Assembly: GCF_000252855.1 (NCBI RefSeq)
Contig: NC_017045.1
Location: 1,054,001 to 1,118,000, forward strand
Direction: 5' to 3'
Source of the DNA: Riemerella anatipestifer ATCC 11845 = DSM 15868
GTDB taxonomy: Bacteria; Bacteroidota; Bacteroidia; Flavobacteriales; Weeksellaceae
Length of the DNA stretch: 64,000 bases
Made by a program: the position numbers and the translations under genes. Shown one piece after another: positions 1 to 9,106 of this stretch (the first letter of the stretch is position 1; each line of letters starts with the position of its first letter). The notes under the pieces were generated by a model. That model had not been told where the DNA came from and ran no database searches. It was given only the letters and a program-made list of their open reading frames with translations.

Positions 1-1287
<1,287 letters not shown>

Positions 1288-1420
1288 TGTTTTTCCTGTC
1301 CCACTCAAAGTTTTGTTACGCTTTGGTTTTTTCCTTACTTGGTTGTTATAGTATCTTTCAATGTTCTCTATTCTTCTCGCTAAACCTCTCACTGATCATC
1401 TCAGTTCCGATTTGCGAGCG

Positions 1421-1451
1421 CAAAAGTAAAAAGTTTTTTTTAATTGACCAA
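1421..1451 (-). promoter_or_regulatory. rRNA operon promoter, proximal
   Basis: Read on the minus strand this is TTG (1451-1449), a 20-nt spacer, then TACTTTTG (1428-1421). It matches the Bacteroidota housekeeping consensus TTG-N17-23-TAnnTTTG exactly. It would start transcription about 130 nt upstream of mature 16S. Confidence 0.8.
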
Positions 1452-1587
1452 ATGTTTTTGAAAAAATTTTAATTATTTTTTTCAACACCAATAAACACCC
1501 CTCGCAACACTCCTCCTTATTCTTAAGGCTTATTACTATTAAGTATTTAATCTATCAATCCACTCCTACTCTCTCGTATCGAGGGTG

Positions 1588-1619
1588 CAAAAATATAAAT
1601 TCTTTACCATTAACTCCAA
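1588..1619 (-). promoter_or_regulatory. rRNA operon promoter, distal
   Basis: On the minus strand: TTG (1619-1617), a 21-nt spacer, then TATTTTTG (1595-1588). This second good match to the Bacteroidota consensus lies 167 nt upstream of the proximal one and suggests tandem rrn promoters. The rest of 1290-1742 shows no gene, only AT-rich leader. Confidence 0.65.
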
Positions 1620-1742
1620 ATGTTTTACATCCTTTTTTTATCCATAATATATAATCAACTGATATACAAAATGAAAAAATCAATAGAATCTGGACATATA
1701 GTAATATATAATACTACCTACATTTTTATTAGGCTTATTTTA

Positions 1743-2633
1743 TTAAAATAAGGTTGGTGTTGTGGAAATAGCCATTCTAGGGATTTGTAAATCTTCCCCT
1801 AAAGCTTCATTAAGTTTTTGAATAAAATGAGCAGAAAGAAGCGGAGAGGCTTCCTCTAAATTTTGATGTACAAAAAAGTAAAGGTTCTGTAAACCTTGTT
1901 CTTTCCAATACTTAATAAGCTGCACCCAATCTTCTAATCTTGTATAATCGCTATCTGTATTTGCTCCTACATAACGAATAAATGCCGTGGGCGTGGTAAG
2001 TCTTTGGTGCAGCATATCTCTCCTTCCCGCCGTATCCACTATAATATTGGTAATATTTCTACTTTCAAAAAGATTACAAGTTTCTTGAAATACCTTTTCA
2101 TCCGAAAACCATTTTTCGTTTCTTAGTTCTATAGCTAGAGGTATTTCGCAAGGCCAATCTAGTACAAATCTCTCTAAACGGTCAAAATTTTTAGGTTGAA
2201 AATTATCATGAAGTTGCAAAAATACCATTCCAAGCTTTTCATTAAAATTTAAAATTGAAGTAGCGTATTGCGTTACCACATCATTGACATTAATTAGCCT
2301 TCGGTAATGAGATATGGTATTTGTGATTTTTGGAAAAAACTTAAATCCTGCGGGTGTCTTATCTCTCCATACAGCAACCTGCTCAGCGGAAGGCAAACTA
2401 TAAAAGGTAGCATTAAGCTCAATAGAATTGAATTGTGTAGAATAATAAGACAACTCGTCTTTAGTCCCTTTTGGATAAAAGCCTTTCAGCTCTGCTTTAT
2501 TCCACTTGGCACAACCTACTGAAATATTTAGCTTTTGAACAGGCTTCCCTCCCAATATCCTTAGAGTATCTGGATGTGAACTAGGCAATGTAAAATCTAC
2601 TACCGATGGGTCTAATACTTTTCCGAATTTCAT
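1743..2633 (-). CDS. DUF72 (YecE-like) family protein
   Basis: A 296-residue protein with the layout of the DUF72/YecE family, a TIM-barrel fold of unknown biochemical role. Visible family features are an N-terminal ISVGCAKW strand, the segment FNSIELNATFYSLPS that marks the barrel start, a TPAGFKFFPKI segment, and a later PLAIELRNEKWF segment. The length is normal for the family. It lies just downstream of a secreted serine hydrolase on the same strand (30-bp gap), so the two may be co-transcribed, but no functional link is evident. No signal peptide is seen, so it is probably cytoplasmic. The family call is firm; the function is unknown. Confidence 0.85.
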   Translation of the reverse strand: MKFGKVLDPSVVDFTLPSSHPDTLRILGGKPVQKLNISVGCAKWNKAELKGFYPKGTKDELSYYSTQFNSIELNATFYSLPSAEQVAVWRDKTPAGFKFFPKITNTISHYRRLINVNDVVTQYATSILNFNEKLGMVFLQLHDNFQPKNFDRLERFVLDWPCEIPLAIELRNEKWFSDEKVFQETCNLFESRNITNIIVDTAGRRDMLHQRLTTPTAFIRYVGANTDSDYTRLEDWVQLIKYWKEQGLQNLYFFVHQNLEEASPLLSAHFIQKLNEALGEDLQIPRMAISTTPTLF

Positions 2634-2663
2634 TTTTAAGTTTTAGTCAATTACTTTTTTTCT

Positions 2664-3746
2664 CTATTTATACTTCCTTTTTAAAAGGTCTAACATTTCA
2701 AAAACACCTTTTCGTGCCTCCGCTGTTCCGCTATTTACCAATATAATATAACCTAAATGCTTTTTTCTATCAATTTGAGCATAGGAAAAAAACGTGCCAT
2801 CTGAACCTGAATGCTCTGAAGTTTCTTGAGTTTTATCTTGATAATTACTCCAACCTATAGAATAGTCTTTTTTGGAAGTATGTAAGTATTGATAAGTTTC
2901 AGGAGTCAAAATATTTCTTTCCCCAGAAAGCCCCTGTATATTTAATTGTATAAACTTGGAATAATTGTAAATATTCATACTTAAGTCTCCCGCTGGTTCT
3001 GCTAAACTCAAATCATAATTAACATTTGGTAAAACTTCAACTTGTTTTCCATCTTCTAGCCAATGTCCTAAAGGTTGATTTTGGGCACTTCTACTAGGCC
3101 AACCCAACCGAAAGTCTATCTCTAATTTTGTTTTTAACACTTCTTCTATCAGTTGTTCCCAAGACTTTCCCGAAACTTTTTCAAGCATCATTGCCGCAAT
3201 GCTATATCCCGCGTTTGAGTAATTGTAAGTATTTTTATTTTCTATCGGAGAAAGCGTTAAAACATATTCTCCGAATTTAGTTCTTTTCTGTTGCTTAGTT
3301 CCTTTAAATTTAGGAAGTTTACTATACTCCTCTCCACTAGTAAAAGGCTGAACATTAGCTCTATGGCATAATAAATCTTCTAAAGTTATGCTATGATACT
3401 TAAGATTTGAACTCTTTTTAAGTTTTGGAAATAAATCAAAAAACTTGGTTTTCCATTTTATTTTACCTTGTTCCACCAAATATGCAGAAATAAACCCTGT
3501 AATGGCTTTAGTATTGGAACCTAAATGAAATAAATCTTCAAAGGAAGCGTTGGGTTTTCCTTTCTTTTCAGTAATTCTGTGATGCCCCCTTACTTTTTGC
3601 ACCAATATAGTATCTTTCGTTACAACAGCGAACGCCATTTCGGGAATGTTGTATTTTGCCATAATGCTATCCGCCTGTTCCTCTAAATTTTGAGCTAAAA
3701 AACTTTCAAAAAATAAAATCAGGGCAATAAATATAATTCTCCACAT
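2664..3746 (-). CDS. Secreted beta-lactamase-family serine hydrolase
   Basis: This 360-residue protein has an N-terminal hydrophobic signal peptide ending near FLAQ. It carries the three active-site motifs of the class C beta-lactamase / DD-peptidase fold: SNTK (Ser77 nucleophile, Lys80), YSN (Tyr176-Asn178) and HSG (312-314), the counterpart of KTG. It therefore probably acts in the periplasm or at the surface as a serine hydrolase, such as an esterase or D-aminopeptidase-like enzyme. The motifs alone do not show beta-lactamase activity, since many family members are not resistance enzymes. A minus-strand TATATTTG element lies at 3764-3771, just upstream of the start. Confidence 0.8.
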   Translation of the reverse strand: MWRIIFIALILFFESFLAQNLEEQADSIMAKYNIPEMAFAVVTKDTILVQKVRGHHRITEKKGKPNASFEDLFHLGSNTKAITGFISAYLVEQGKIKWKTKFFDLFPKLKKSSNLKYHSITLEDLLCHRANVQPFTSGEEYSKLPKFKGTKQQKRTKFGEYVLTLSPIENKNTYNYSNAGYSIAAMMLEKVSGKSWEQLIEEVLKTKLEIDFRLGWPSRSAQNQPLGHWLEDGKQVEVLPNVNYDLSLAEPAGDLSMNIYNYSKFIQLNIQGLSGERNILTPETYQYLHTSKKDYSIGWSNYQDKTQETSEHSGSDGTFFSYAQIDRKKHLGYIILVNSGTAEARKGVFEMLDLLKRKYK

Positions 3747-3790
3747 ATTATTGATACTTTGAACAAATATATAAAACCTTCAATAAAAAG

Positions 3791-3819
3791 AAAAACCATA
3801 GCCCTAAGACTACGGTTTT
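3791..3819 (-). terminator. Hairpin downstream of nrdA
   Basis: AAAACC-rich arms of about 10 bp, with G-U or mismatched positions, surround an 8-nt loop. A T-run follows on the minus strand. It sits 38 bp past the nrdA stop and probably ends the nrdBA transcript. Confidence 0.6.
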
Positions 3820-3856
3820 ATCTTCCTCAACTTTAATTATTACACTCTATATTTAT

Positions 3857-5512
3857 CTATGCTTCACAACTAGAACAAGTTACAAAGTTTACCATCAATT
3901 CTTTGGATACGGACGAACTTCTCTGATAGTAAAGAGTTTTAATGCCTTTCTTCCACGCCTCTATCATCAAGAAGTTAACATCTTTTACTGGCATTGTGGA
4001 CGGAATTTGCAAGTTCAAAGATTGAGCTTGGTCTATATACTGCTGTCTTTGAGCCGCTTGACTGATAATTTCCATAGGAGAAATTTCTTTGAAAGTCTTG
4101 AAAACAGCTTTTTCCTCTTCCGTAAGCCCATCTAAATGTTGTACAGAACCATGATTAAGCATAATGTTTCTCCATGTTTCTTCGTTTTCTAAACCTTTCT
4201 CTTCTAGCAATTTTTTAAGGTATTTATTTTTTCTCATAAAATTACCTTTAGCCAAACCAGCTTTATAATAGTTTGATGCAAAAGGCTCTATCCCTGGAGA
4301 AGTTTGTCCTAAAATAGCCGAACTAGAAGTGGTAGGTGCGATTGCCATCAGCGTAGTATTCCTCATACCGTAACCTTTAAGCAATTCTGGCTCGCCATAA
4401 ATATTAGCTAACTCTTTAGAAGCTGCTTCCGCTTGTTCTTTGATATGTTTGAATGCTCTAGCATTGAATTGAGTAGCTTCAAAACTTTCAAAAGGAATCA
4501 TATTTTTTTGCAAATACGAATGATACCCTAAAACACCTAGACCTAACGCTCTGTGTTTCATCGCAAAATTTCTAGCTCCTTGTAAGTAATAGTTACCTTC
4601 CGTTTTTTCTATAAATTCGGACAATACTGCATCTAAGAAATAAATCGCCAATTTAACCGCATTAGTATCCTTCCACTCATCATAAAGTTCCAAATTCATA
4701 GAAGAAAGACAACATATAAACGACTCCTCCTGAGTAGATGGCAACATAATTTCTGAACAAAGGTTACTCGCATTAACCAACAACCCTTTATCTTTATAAA
4801 CTTGAGGTTTATTTCTATTGACATTATCGGTGAAGAAAACATACGGCAAGCCTTTTTGTTGTCTGCTTTCTAAAACTTTAGCCCAAATCTTTCTCTTATC
4901 AATGTCTCCATCTATCATATCTTGCATCCAATAATCTGGTACACAGACACCTGTGAATAGGTTTTGAATTGGGCTACCAATATCTTTTATCGTTAAAAAC
5001 TCCTCTATATCTCCGTGGTCTATATCCAAATAAGCTGCAAAAGCTCCTCTTCTTACTCCTCCTTGAGAAACCACATCCATAGCCGTATCAAACAACTTCA
5101 TAAAAGAAACTGCCCCAGACGACTTACCGTTATCCGTAACCGCCGTCCCTCTATGACGAAGCTCCCCAAAATAACCAGAAGTACCACCACCTATTTTGGT
5201 TTGCATAATAACTTCTCCCATTTTGTGGGTAATCCCCTCAATACTATCTGGAATATGAACATTGAAACAAGAAATTGGAAGACCTCTCTGCGTTCCCATA
5301 TTCGCCCATACAGGAGACGAAAAGCTAATCCAACCTTTCACAATCATCTCTTCGAAGGCTGGTTGTAACTCTGGTTTATAAAGCCTCTTTGCAGCAGCCG
5401 TAGTAATCCTTTTAATCGCTCCATGCACTGTCTCTCCCTTCAGAAGATAGCCTCTATTGAGCATTTGTTCAGACTCCTCATTTAGCCACCATATATCTTG
5501 TAGTTCTTCCAT
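3857..5512 (-). CDS. nrdA: Ribonucleoside-diphosphate reductase, class I large subunit
   Basis: The catalytic subunit that makes deoxyribonucleotides, 551 residues. Expected active-site elements are present. Cys82 lies in ISCFNV (partner of the redox pair). Asn250, Cys252 and Glu254 lie in NLCSE (the thiyl-radical cysteine and its acid/base neighbours). Cys268 lies in CLSSMNLE (the second redox cysteine). A C-terminal Cys546-x-x-Cys549 would be the thioredoxin-reducible pair. The protein is about 200 residues shorter than E. coli NrdA because it begins near the start of the 10-stranded barrel domain, so the N-terminal ATP-cone is absent. It lies 47 bp downstream of nrdB on the same strand, forming an operon. 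The identity is very well supported. Confidence 0.95.
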   Translation of the reverse strand: MEELQDIWWLNEESEQMLNRGYLLKGETVHGAIKRITTAAAKRLYKPELQPAFEEMIVKGWISFSSPVWANMGTQRGLPISCFNVHIPDSIEGITHKMGEVIMQTKIGGGTSGYFGELRHRGTAVTDNGKSSGAVSFMKLFDTAMDVVSQGGVRRGAFAAYLDIDHGDIEEFLTIKDIGSPIQNLFTGVCVPDYWMQDMIDGDIDKRKIWAKVLESRQQKGLPYVFFTDNVNRNKPQVYKDKGLLVNASNLCSEIMLPSTQEESFICCLSSMNLELYDEWKDTNAVKLAIYFLDAVLSEFIEKTEGNYYLQGARNFAMKHRALGLGVLGYHSYLQKNMIPFESFEATQFNARAFKHIKEQAEAASKELANIYGEPELLKGYGMRNTTLMAIAPTTSSSAILGQTSPGIEPFASNYYKAGLAKGNFMRKNKYLKKLLEEKGLENEETWRNIMLNHGSVQHLDGLTEEEKAVFKTFKEISPMEIISQAAQRQQYIDQAQSLNLQIPSTMPVKDVNFLMIEAWKKGIKTLYYQRSSSVSKELMVNFVTCSSCEA

Positions 5513-5559
5513 TTTGTTTTTCTTGTTTTATTTCTTGCTTTAGATTATCAAAAATTTAT

Positions 5560-6534
5560 CTAAAACAAATCGTTAGCGGTAATACTCTTATCGTGTTTTG
5601 TATAATCTACTGGTCTTTTGGCAAAGAAATCGTCTAATGAGTTAGCAAAAACTTCCTCCTCAAACCATACCATCGGCTTGTATTCTTCCTCTGTAATATT
5701 AAACATAGAAGCCATACCAATTCTTTTCAAACTATCGTCTATACGATATTTCATAAAACTTAGAAGTTGTTTTTTTGATAAATGGTCTAAATCTCCCATC
5801 TCAAAAATCCAATCTAATATTTCCGCCTCTAGCTCTACCGAGGTTTTAACAATATTATAAATCGCCTCTATATCTTCCTCTTGAAGAAGCTCAGGCTGTT
5901 CTTCCTTTATTTTATTGATGATATAAATCCCTGCATTGGCATGAATTTGCTCATCTACAGAAGTCCACGCAATAATGTTAGACACATTTTTCATATACCC
6001 CTTAAACCTCGTAAAGGAGAGAATAATGGCGAATTGAGAGAACAATGATACATTTTCTATTAAAATACTGAATAACAACAAAGAAGATACATATTCTTTA
6101 GGCGTTGAAGAATTTGAGTTCCTCAACACATCGGTCAGAAAATCTATCCTTTTTCTAATAGCAGGATTTTCAATTACATTAAGAAACTCATTATTATATC
6201 CTAAAACTTCAAGCAGCCTTGAATACGCTTCAGAATGTCTAAACTCACACTCTGCAAAGGTTGCTCCTAATCCGTTAAACTCAGGCTTAGGGAGATGATT
6301 ATAAAGATTACCCCAAAAGGTCTTTACAGACACCTCAATCTGAGCAATTGCTAACAAAGCATTCTTAACTGCATTTTTCTCATGAGGCTCTAGCTGCGAA
6401 TGAAAGTCTTGTATATCCGCCGTAAAATCTACCTCTGAATGTACCCAAAAAGACTTATTAATCGCCTCTATATACTGCATTACTTCTGGATACTCAAAAG
6501 GTTTGTAGTTTATTCTTTTCTCAAAAATCCCCAT
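5560..6534 (-). CDS. nrdB: Ribonucleoside-diphosphate reductase, class I small subunit
   Basis: The radical-generating subunit, 324 residues, first gene of the nrdB-nrdA pair. Candidate dimetal ligands are Glu67 (in QIEVSVKTFW), Glu97 and His100 (in ECEFRH), Glu160 (in ILIENVS), and Glu195 and His198 (in DEQIH). Tyr104 falls at the ExxHxxxY spacing of the E. coli radical tyrosine, so a tyrosyl-radical (Ia/Ib-type) enzyme is likely. The protein starts directly with the ferritin-like domain and has no N-terminal ATP-cone, a feature found in some bacterial NrdB proteins whose partner lacks the cone. No nrdI or nrdH is seen nearby. Confidence 0.94.
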   Translation of the reverse strand: MGIFEKRINYKPFEYPEVMQYIEAINKSFWVHSEVDFTADIQDFHSQLEPHEKNAVKNALLAIAQIEVSVKTFWGNLYNHLPKPEFNGLGATFAECEFRHSEAYSRLLEVLGYNNEFLNVIENPAIRKRIDFLTDVLRNSNSSTPKEYVSSLLLFSILIENVSLFSQFAIILSFTRFKGYMKNVSNIIAWTSVDEQIHANAGIYIINKIKEEQPELLQEEDIEAIYNIVKTSVELEAEILDWIFEMGDLDHLSKKQLLSFMKYRIDDSLKRIGMASMFNITEEEYKPMVWFEEEVFANSLDDFFAKRPVDYTKHDKSITANDLF

Positions 6535-6605
6535 AATAATTGTTTATTCAGTTTTTTAACTCTTAGTTATTTCTAACAAAGAATAGAATTATATAACAAT
6601 CTAAA

Positions 6606-6621
6606 AATCAATATATTGATT
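6606..6621. promoter_or_regulatory. Perfect 16-bp palindrome upstream of nrdB
   Basis: The 16 bases AATCAATATATTGATT are a perfect palindrome, 72 bp upstream of the nrdB start. A minus-strand -7-like TATTTTTG lies further upstream at 6657-6650, which would put the palindrome just after the transcription start, where a repressor could act. No regulator is identified. The rest of the 309-bp gap 6535-6843 is AT-rich and holds no gene I can support. Confidence 0.4.
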
Positions 6622-6843
6622 ACACAAAGACTTAACAAAATCCTTTCTACAAAAATAGAAAATGAAAGCCTAAAAATGAAACGAAATATGGATAGATTAT
6701 TTAATCTTTTGGATTCTAATTATATAAGTTTTCCACAATCCTCTATAATCCTATAAATAAGGGCAAAGCCACTAATAAACATTTTATAATTAAACAAAAG
6801 ATATAAACCTCAATATAAAAAGGAAAGATAATTAAACACCTAT

Positions 6844-7506
6844 TTATTCATCTATTGCCAAAACCAAAACACTCACCTGATTCCCATTTCCTTTTAAAAG
6901 CTCCCAAACCGCTTTACTCATTGTATTTCCTGTGGTATATACATCGTCTATAAGTAAGATGTGTTTACCTTCTATTTTCTCATCTACAGAAAATATATTT
7001 TGCATCTTTTCTCTATCCAATTTTTGCTTTAAGGCTTGAGGCTTAGAATAGAAATTTCTTTTAAGAAGATAATGAGAATAAGGTATCCTCTGCAACTGAG
7101 ATAATGTTTTTGTAAATAAATGCAACTGATTATACCCTCTCTCTCTTTGTTTTTTAGGATGAAGTGGAATATTAGTTAATATATCTATCCCTTGATGAGA
7201 TAAATCCATATTTTCAGAAACCCAATGAGCTAACACCTTACCCACACGCTCCATAGAATGGTACTTTAAGGCGTGTATAATATCTTGAGAAAGTTCTTTT
7301 TTCTCGTACTTCATCAAACTAAAAGCCTTATTTACTGGAAATTTAAGAACAACTTTTTGATAAAAATCCCCTTTTCCTCCAAAATCATTGTAGGTAAAAT
7401 TGATATGAGACTTACACGCCCAGCAAACGATTTCATCAGAGGAAATAATGAGATTACACTTTAGGCATCTATTGGGCAGAAAAAAATCTAAAAACATAGT
7501 TCCCAA
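6844..7506 (-). CDS. comF: ComF-family phosphoribosyltransferase-like protein
   Basis: A 220-residue protein with the two parts typical of ComF. The first is an N-terminal zinc-finger-like region with Cys14-x-x-Cys17 and Cys28-x-x-Cys31. The second is a C-terminal phosphoribosyltransferase domain with the PRPP-binding loop LLIDDVYTTGNT (residues 184-195). In transformable bacteria ComF is a cytoplasmic protein needed for handling incoming single-stranded DNA. DprA, which acts at a similar step, is encoded about 3 kb away. The start could instead be Met4. The motif combination makes the family assignment strong; a competence role is inferred from the family. Confidence 0.88.
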   Translation of the reverse strand: MGTMFLDFFLPNRCLKCNLIISSDEIVCWACKSHINFTYNDFGGKGDFYQKVVLKFPVNKAFSLMKYEKKELSQDIIHALKYHSMERVGKVLAHWVSENMDLSHQGIDILTNIPLHPKKQRERGYNQLHLFTKTLSQLQRIPYSHYLLKRNFYSKPQALKQKLDREKMQNIFSVDEKIEGKHILLIDDVYTTGNTMSKAVWELLKGNGNQVSVLVLAIDE

Positions 7507-7551
7507 ATTAATACCGATAAATATAATACTTACTTAGATACACTCAACAAA

Positions 7552-7578
7552 AAATCTCATAGCAATACTATGAGATTT
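7552..7578 (-). terminator. Terminator of tRNA-Cys
   Basis: A perfect 11-bp stem (aaatctcatag / ctatgagattt) with a 5-nt loop is followed on the minus strand by a run of T. It starts 8 bp beyond the tRNA 3' end. Confidence 0.85.
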
Positions 7579-7585
7579 CATCTAG

Positions 7586-7656
7586 AGGTTCCGAGCGGAT
7601 TCGAACCGCTGTACAAGGTTTTGCAGACCTCTGCCTAGCCGCTCGGCCACGGAACC
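7586..7656 (-). tRNA. tRNA-Cys (anticodon GCA)
   Basis: The minus strand folds as a complete 71-nt cloverleaf. The acceptor stem is GGTTCCG paired with CGGAACC, with U as discriminator base, as expected for Cys tRNA. The T arm is AGCGG-TTCGAAT-CCGCT, and the anticodon loop is CTGCAAA with anticodon GCA. The 3' CCA is not encoded. It has its own promoter and terminator, so it is probably a single-gene transcript. Confidence 0.97.
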
Positions 7657-7669
7657 ATTTTTAGGTGTG

Positions 7670-7697
7670 CAAATATAGACATTTTTTGTATAACCAA
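7670..7697 (-). promoter_or_regulatory. Promoter of tRNA-Cys
   Basis: On the minus strand: TTG (7697-7695), a 17-nt spacer, then TATATTTG (7677-7670), a full match to the Bacteroidota consensus placed 14 bp before the tRNA 5' end. Confidence 0.75.
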
Positions 7698-7718
7698 GAA
7701 ATTTATCCGAAATATTTT

Positions 7719-8273
7719 CTATTTTTTCTTTACCCAAGATACAATATTTATGAATAATATCAAAAAACAGAAAGTAACCCAAACTGCATCTCTTAACCCT
7801 TCTCTCTTATAAAGCCTGATTTGTTTTTCTGCAATATTGGAAAGTTTAGCGCTTTGGTTAAGGTAATTATTAGCTTCGATATAAAGGTCTTCATTTTTAT
7901 TTCCCACTATATGTTGTGTAAAATAAACCATTTTTTTTCCAGAAAACGCAACCAACCAAAATTCATCTGTATCCTTCATTCCCAAATGGCACACACGATA
8001 ATGTTCGGAACGAATATCTTCCAAATGCACAATATTATACCCCTTATCCAAGACTTCTAGACTATAAAAATCTAGCGTTTGTGGGTGTTTATTAACTAAC
8101 TGAATAGCAATACTTCCTCCAACAGGATTAGGATAAATTTTAGTAAAAATCCAATATCCAAAAAAAAGAACGCCTACAATAGTGATTATTTTTCGGTATA
8201 GTTTTAACCTATTTATTCTTACTAGAGAAATCAATAACAGTATAAAAAGAACAAACGACAATGTTTCCATCAA
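7719..8273 (-). CDS. Membrane protein of unknown function
   Basis: A 184-residue protein I do not recognise. It has a hydrophobic N-terminus (about residues 4-20), a second membrane segment (about 28-48), a soluble central part of about 100 residues, and a third membrane segment near the C-terminus (about 155-178) followed by a KKK tail. The central domain would lie on one face of the membrane. Its coding region begins about 50 bp after the HD-hydrolase gene end on the same strand, and the tRNA-Cys promoter lies just beyond its stop. No catalytic motif is visible. Confidence 0.65.
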   Translation of the reverse strand: MMETLSFVLFILLLISLVRINRLKLYRKIITIVGVLFFGYWIFTKIYPNPVGGSIAIQLVNKHPQTLDFYSLEVLDKGYNIVHLEDIRSEHYRVCHLGMKDTDEFWLVAFSGKKMVYFTQHIVGNKNEDLYIEANNYLNQSAKLSNIAEKQIRLYKREGLRDAVWVTFCFLILFINIVSWVKKK

Positions 8274-8324
8274 CCAAACATTTAATATAAAATATTTAAC
8301 TGACGCAAATATATGAATTCTTAA

Positions 8325-8975
8325 TTATTCCAATAAATTCCACTCACGATAGAAAGTTTCTAAAAAAATTAACATAAACTGATACCTTTTTTCTGCAATC
8401 CTTTTGCCTTCAGCAGTTTGCATTAAATCTTTTAGAAGTAATAATTTTTCATAAAAATGGTTAATTGTAGTTCCTTCCGATTTTTTATATTGCTCTTTAT
8501 CAAAGTTTTTTTGAGGTAATATCTCAGGGTTGTACATTAGGTTATTTTTATACCCTCCAAAATTGAACGCTCTTGCCACACCTATCGCTCCGATAGCATC
8601 TAACCTATCTGCATCTTGCACAATTTTAAACTCTATCGGCAATTCTTTCGGTTGACTCTCTTTATTTTTAAAGGAAAGATGTTTGATGATAAATAAAACT
8701 TCATCTATGGTTTCATCAGAAACATTTTCCTTCATTAAAAAATCTCTTGATACTTGGAGCGCTAAAGTCTCGTCTCCATTATGGAATTTAGGGTCGGCTA
8801 TATCGTGTAATAAAGCCGCAAGATTTACCACTTCCTCATTAGCTGCCTTTTCGGTACTTAAAATTTTTTGTGAAAGTTTCCAAACTCTTTCTATATGAAA
8901 CCAATCGTGTCCCGCCTCTGCTCCTTCCAATTTATTTTTTACAAAATTCTTTGTATTGTCAATAAGTGTACTCAT
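8325..8975 (-). CDS. HD-domain metal-dependent phosphohydrolase
   Basis: A 216-residue soluble protein with the HD-domain pattern: His23/His27 in GHDWFH, His57-Asp58 in ALLHDIAD, and a distal Asp in QDADRLDAIGAIG. This is the arrangement of the YedJ/YpgQ type of small HD phosphohydrolases, some of which act on nucleotides. The metal ligands appear complete, so it is likely to be active. The substrate cannot be told from sequence. It lies between gdhA, which has its own terminator, and an unknown membrane-protein gene on the same strand. Confidence 0.85.
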   Translation of the reverse strand: MSTLIDNTKNFVKNKLEGAEAGHDWFHIERVWKLSQKILSTEKAANEEVVNLAALLHDIADPKFHNGDETLALQVSRDFLMKENVSDETIDEVLFIIKHLSFKNKESQPKELPIEFKIVQDADRLDAIGAIGVARAFNFGGYKNNLMYNPEILPQKNFDKEQYKKSEGTTINHFYEKLLLLKDLMQTAEGKRIAEKRYQFMLIFLETFYREWNLLE

Positions 8976-9019
8976 TATATTATTATAAATTTATTCATAG
9001 CTGATTTACTCATAAAGAA

Positions 9020-9053
9020 AACAAAAAGTTCCTCATTTTAAATAGAGGAACTT
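9020..9053 (-). terminator. Terminator of gdhA
   Basis: A 9-bp perfect stem (aagttcctc / gaggaactt) with a 10-nt loop is followed on the minus strand by a T-rich tail. It lies 54 bp past the gdhA stop. Confidence 0.85.
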
Positions 9054-9106
9054 CTTTCTTTCATTTTACTTTTTACTCGTATTACCCCACGAGAAGGTTT
9101 ATTGTA

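Noticed and set aside
7582-7782. A 66-residue minus-strand frame over the tRNA
   Set aside because: It reads through tRNA-Cys and its promoter; part of its sequence is the tRNA itself.
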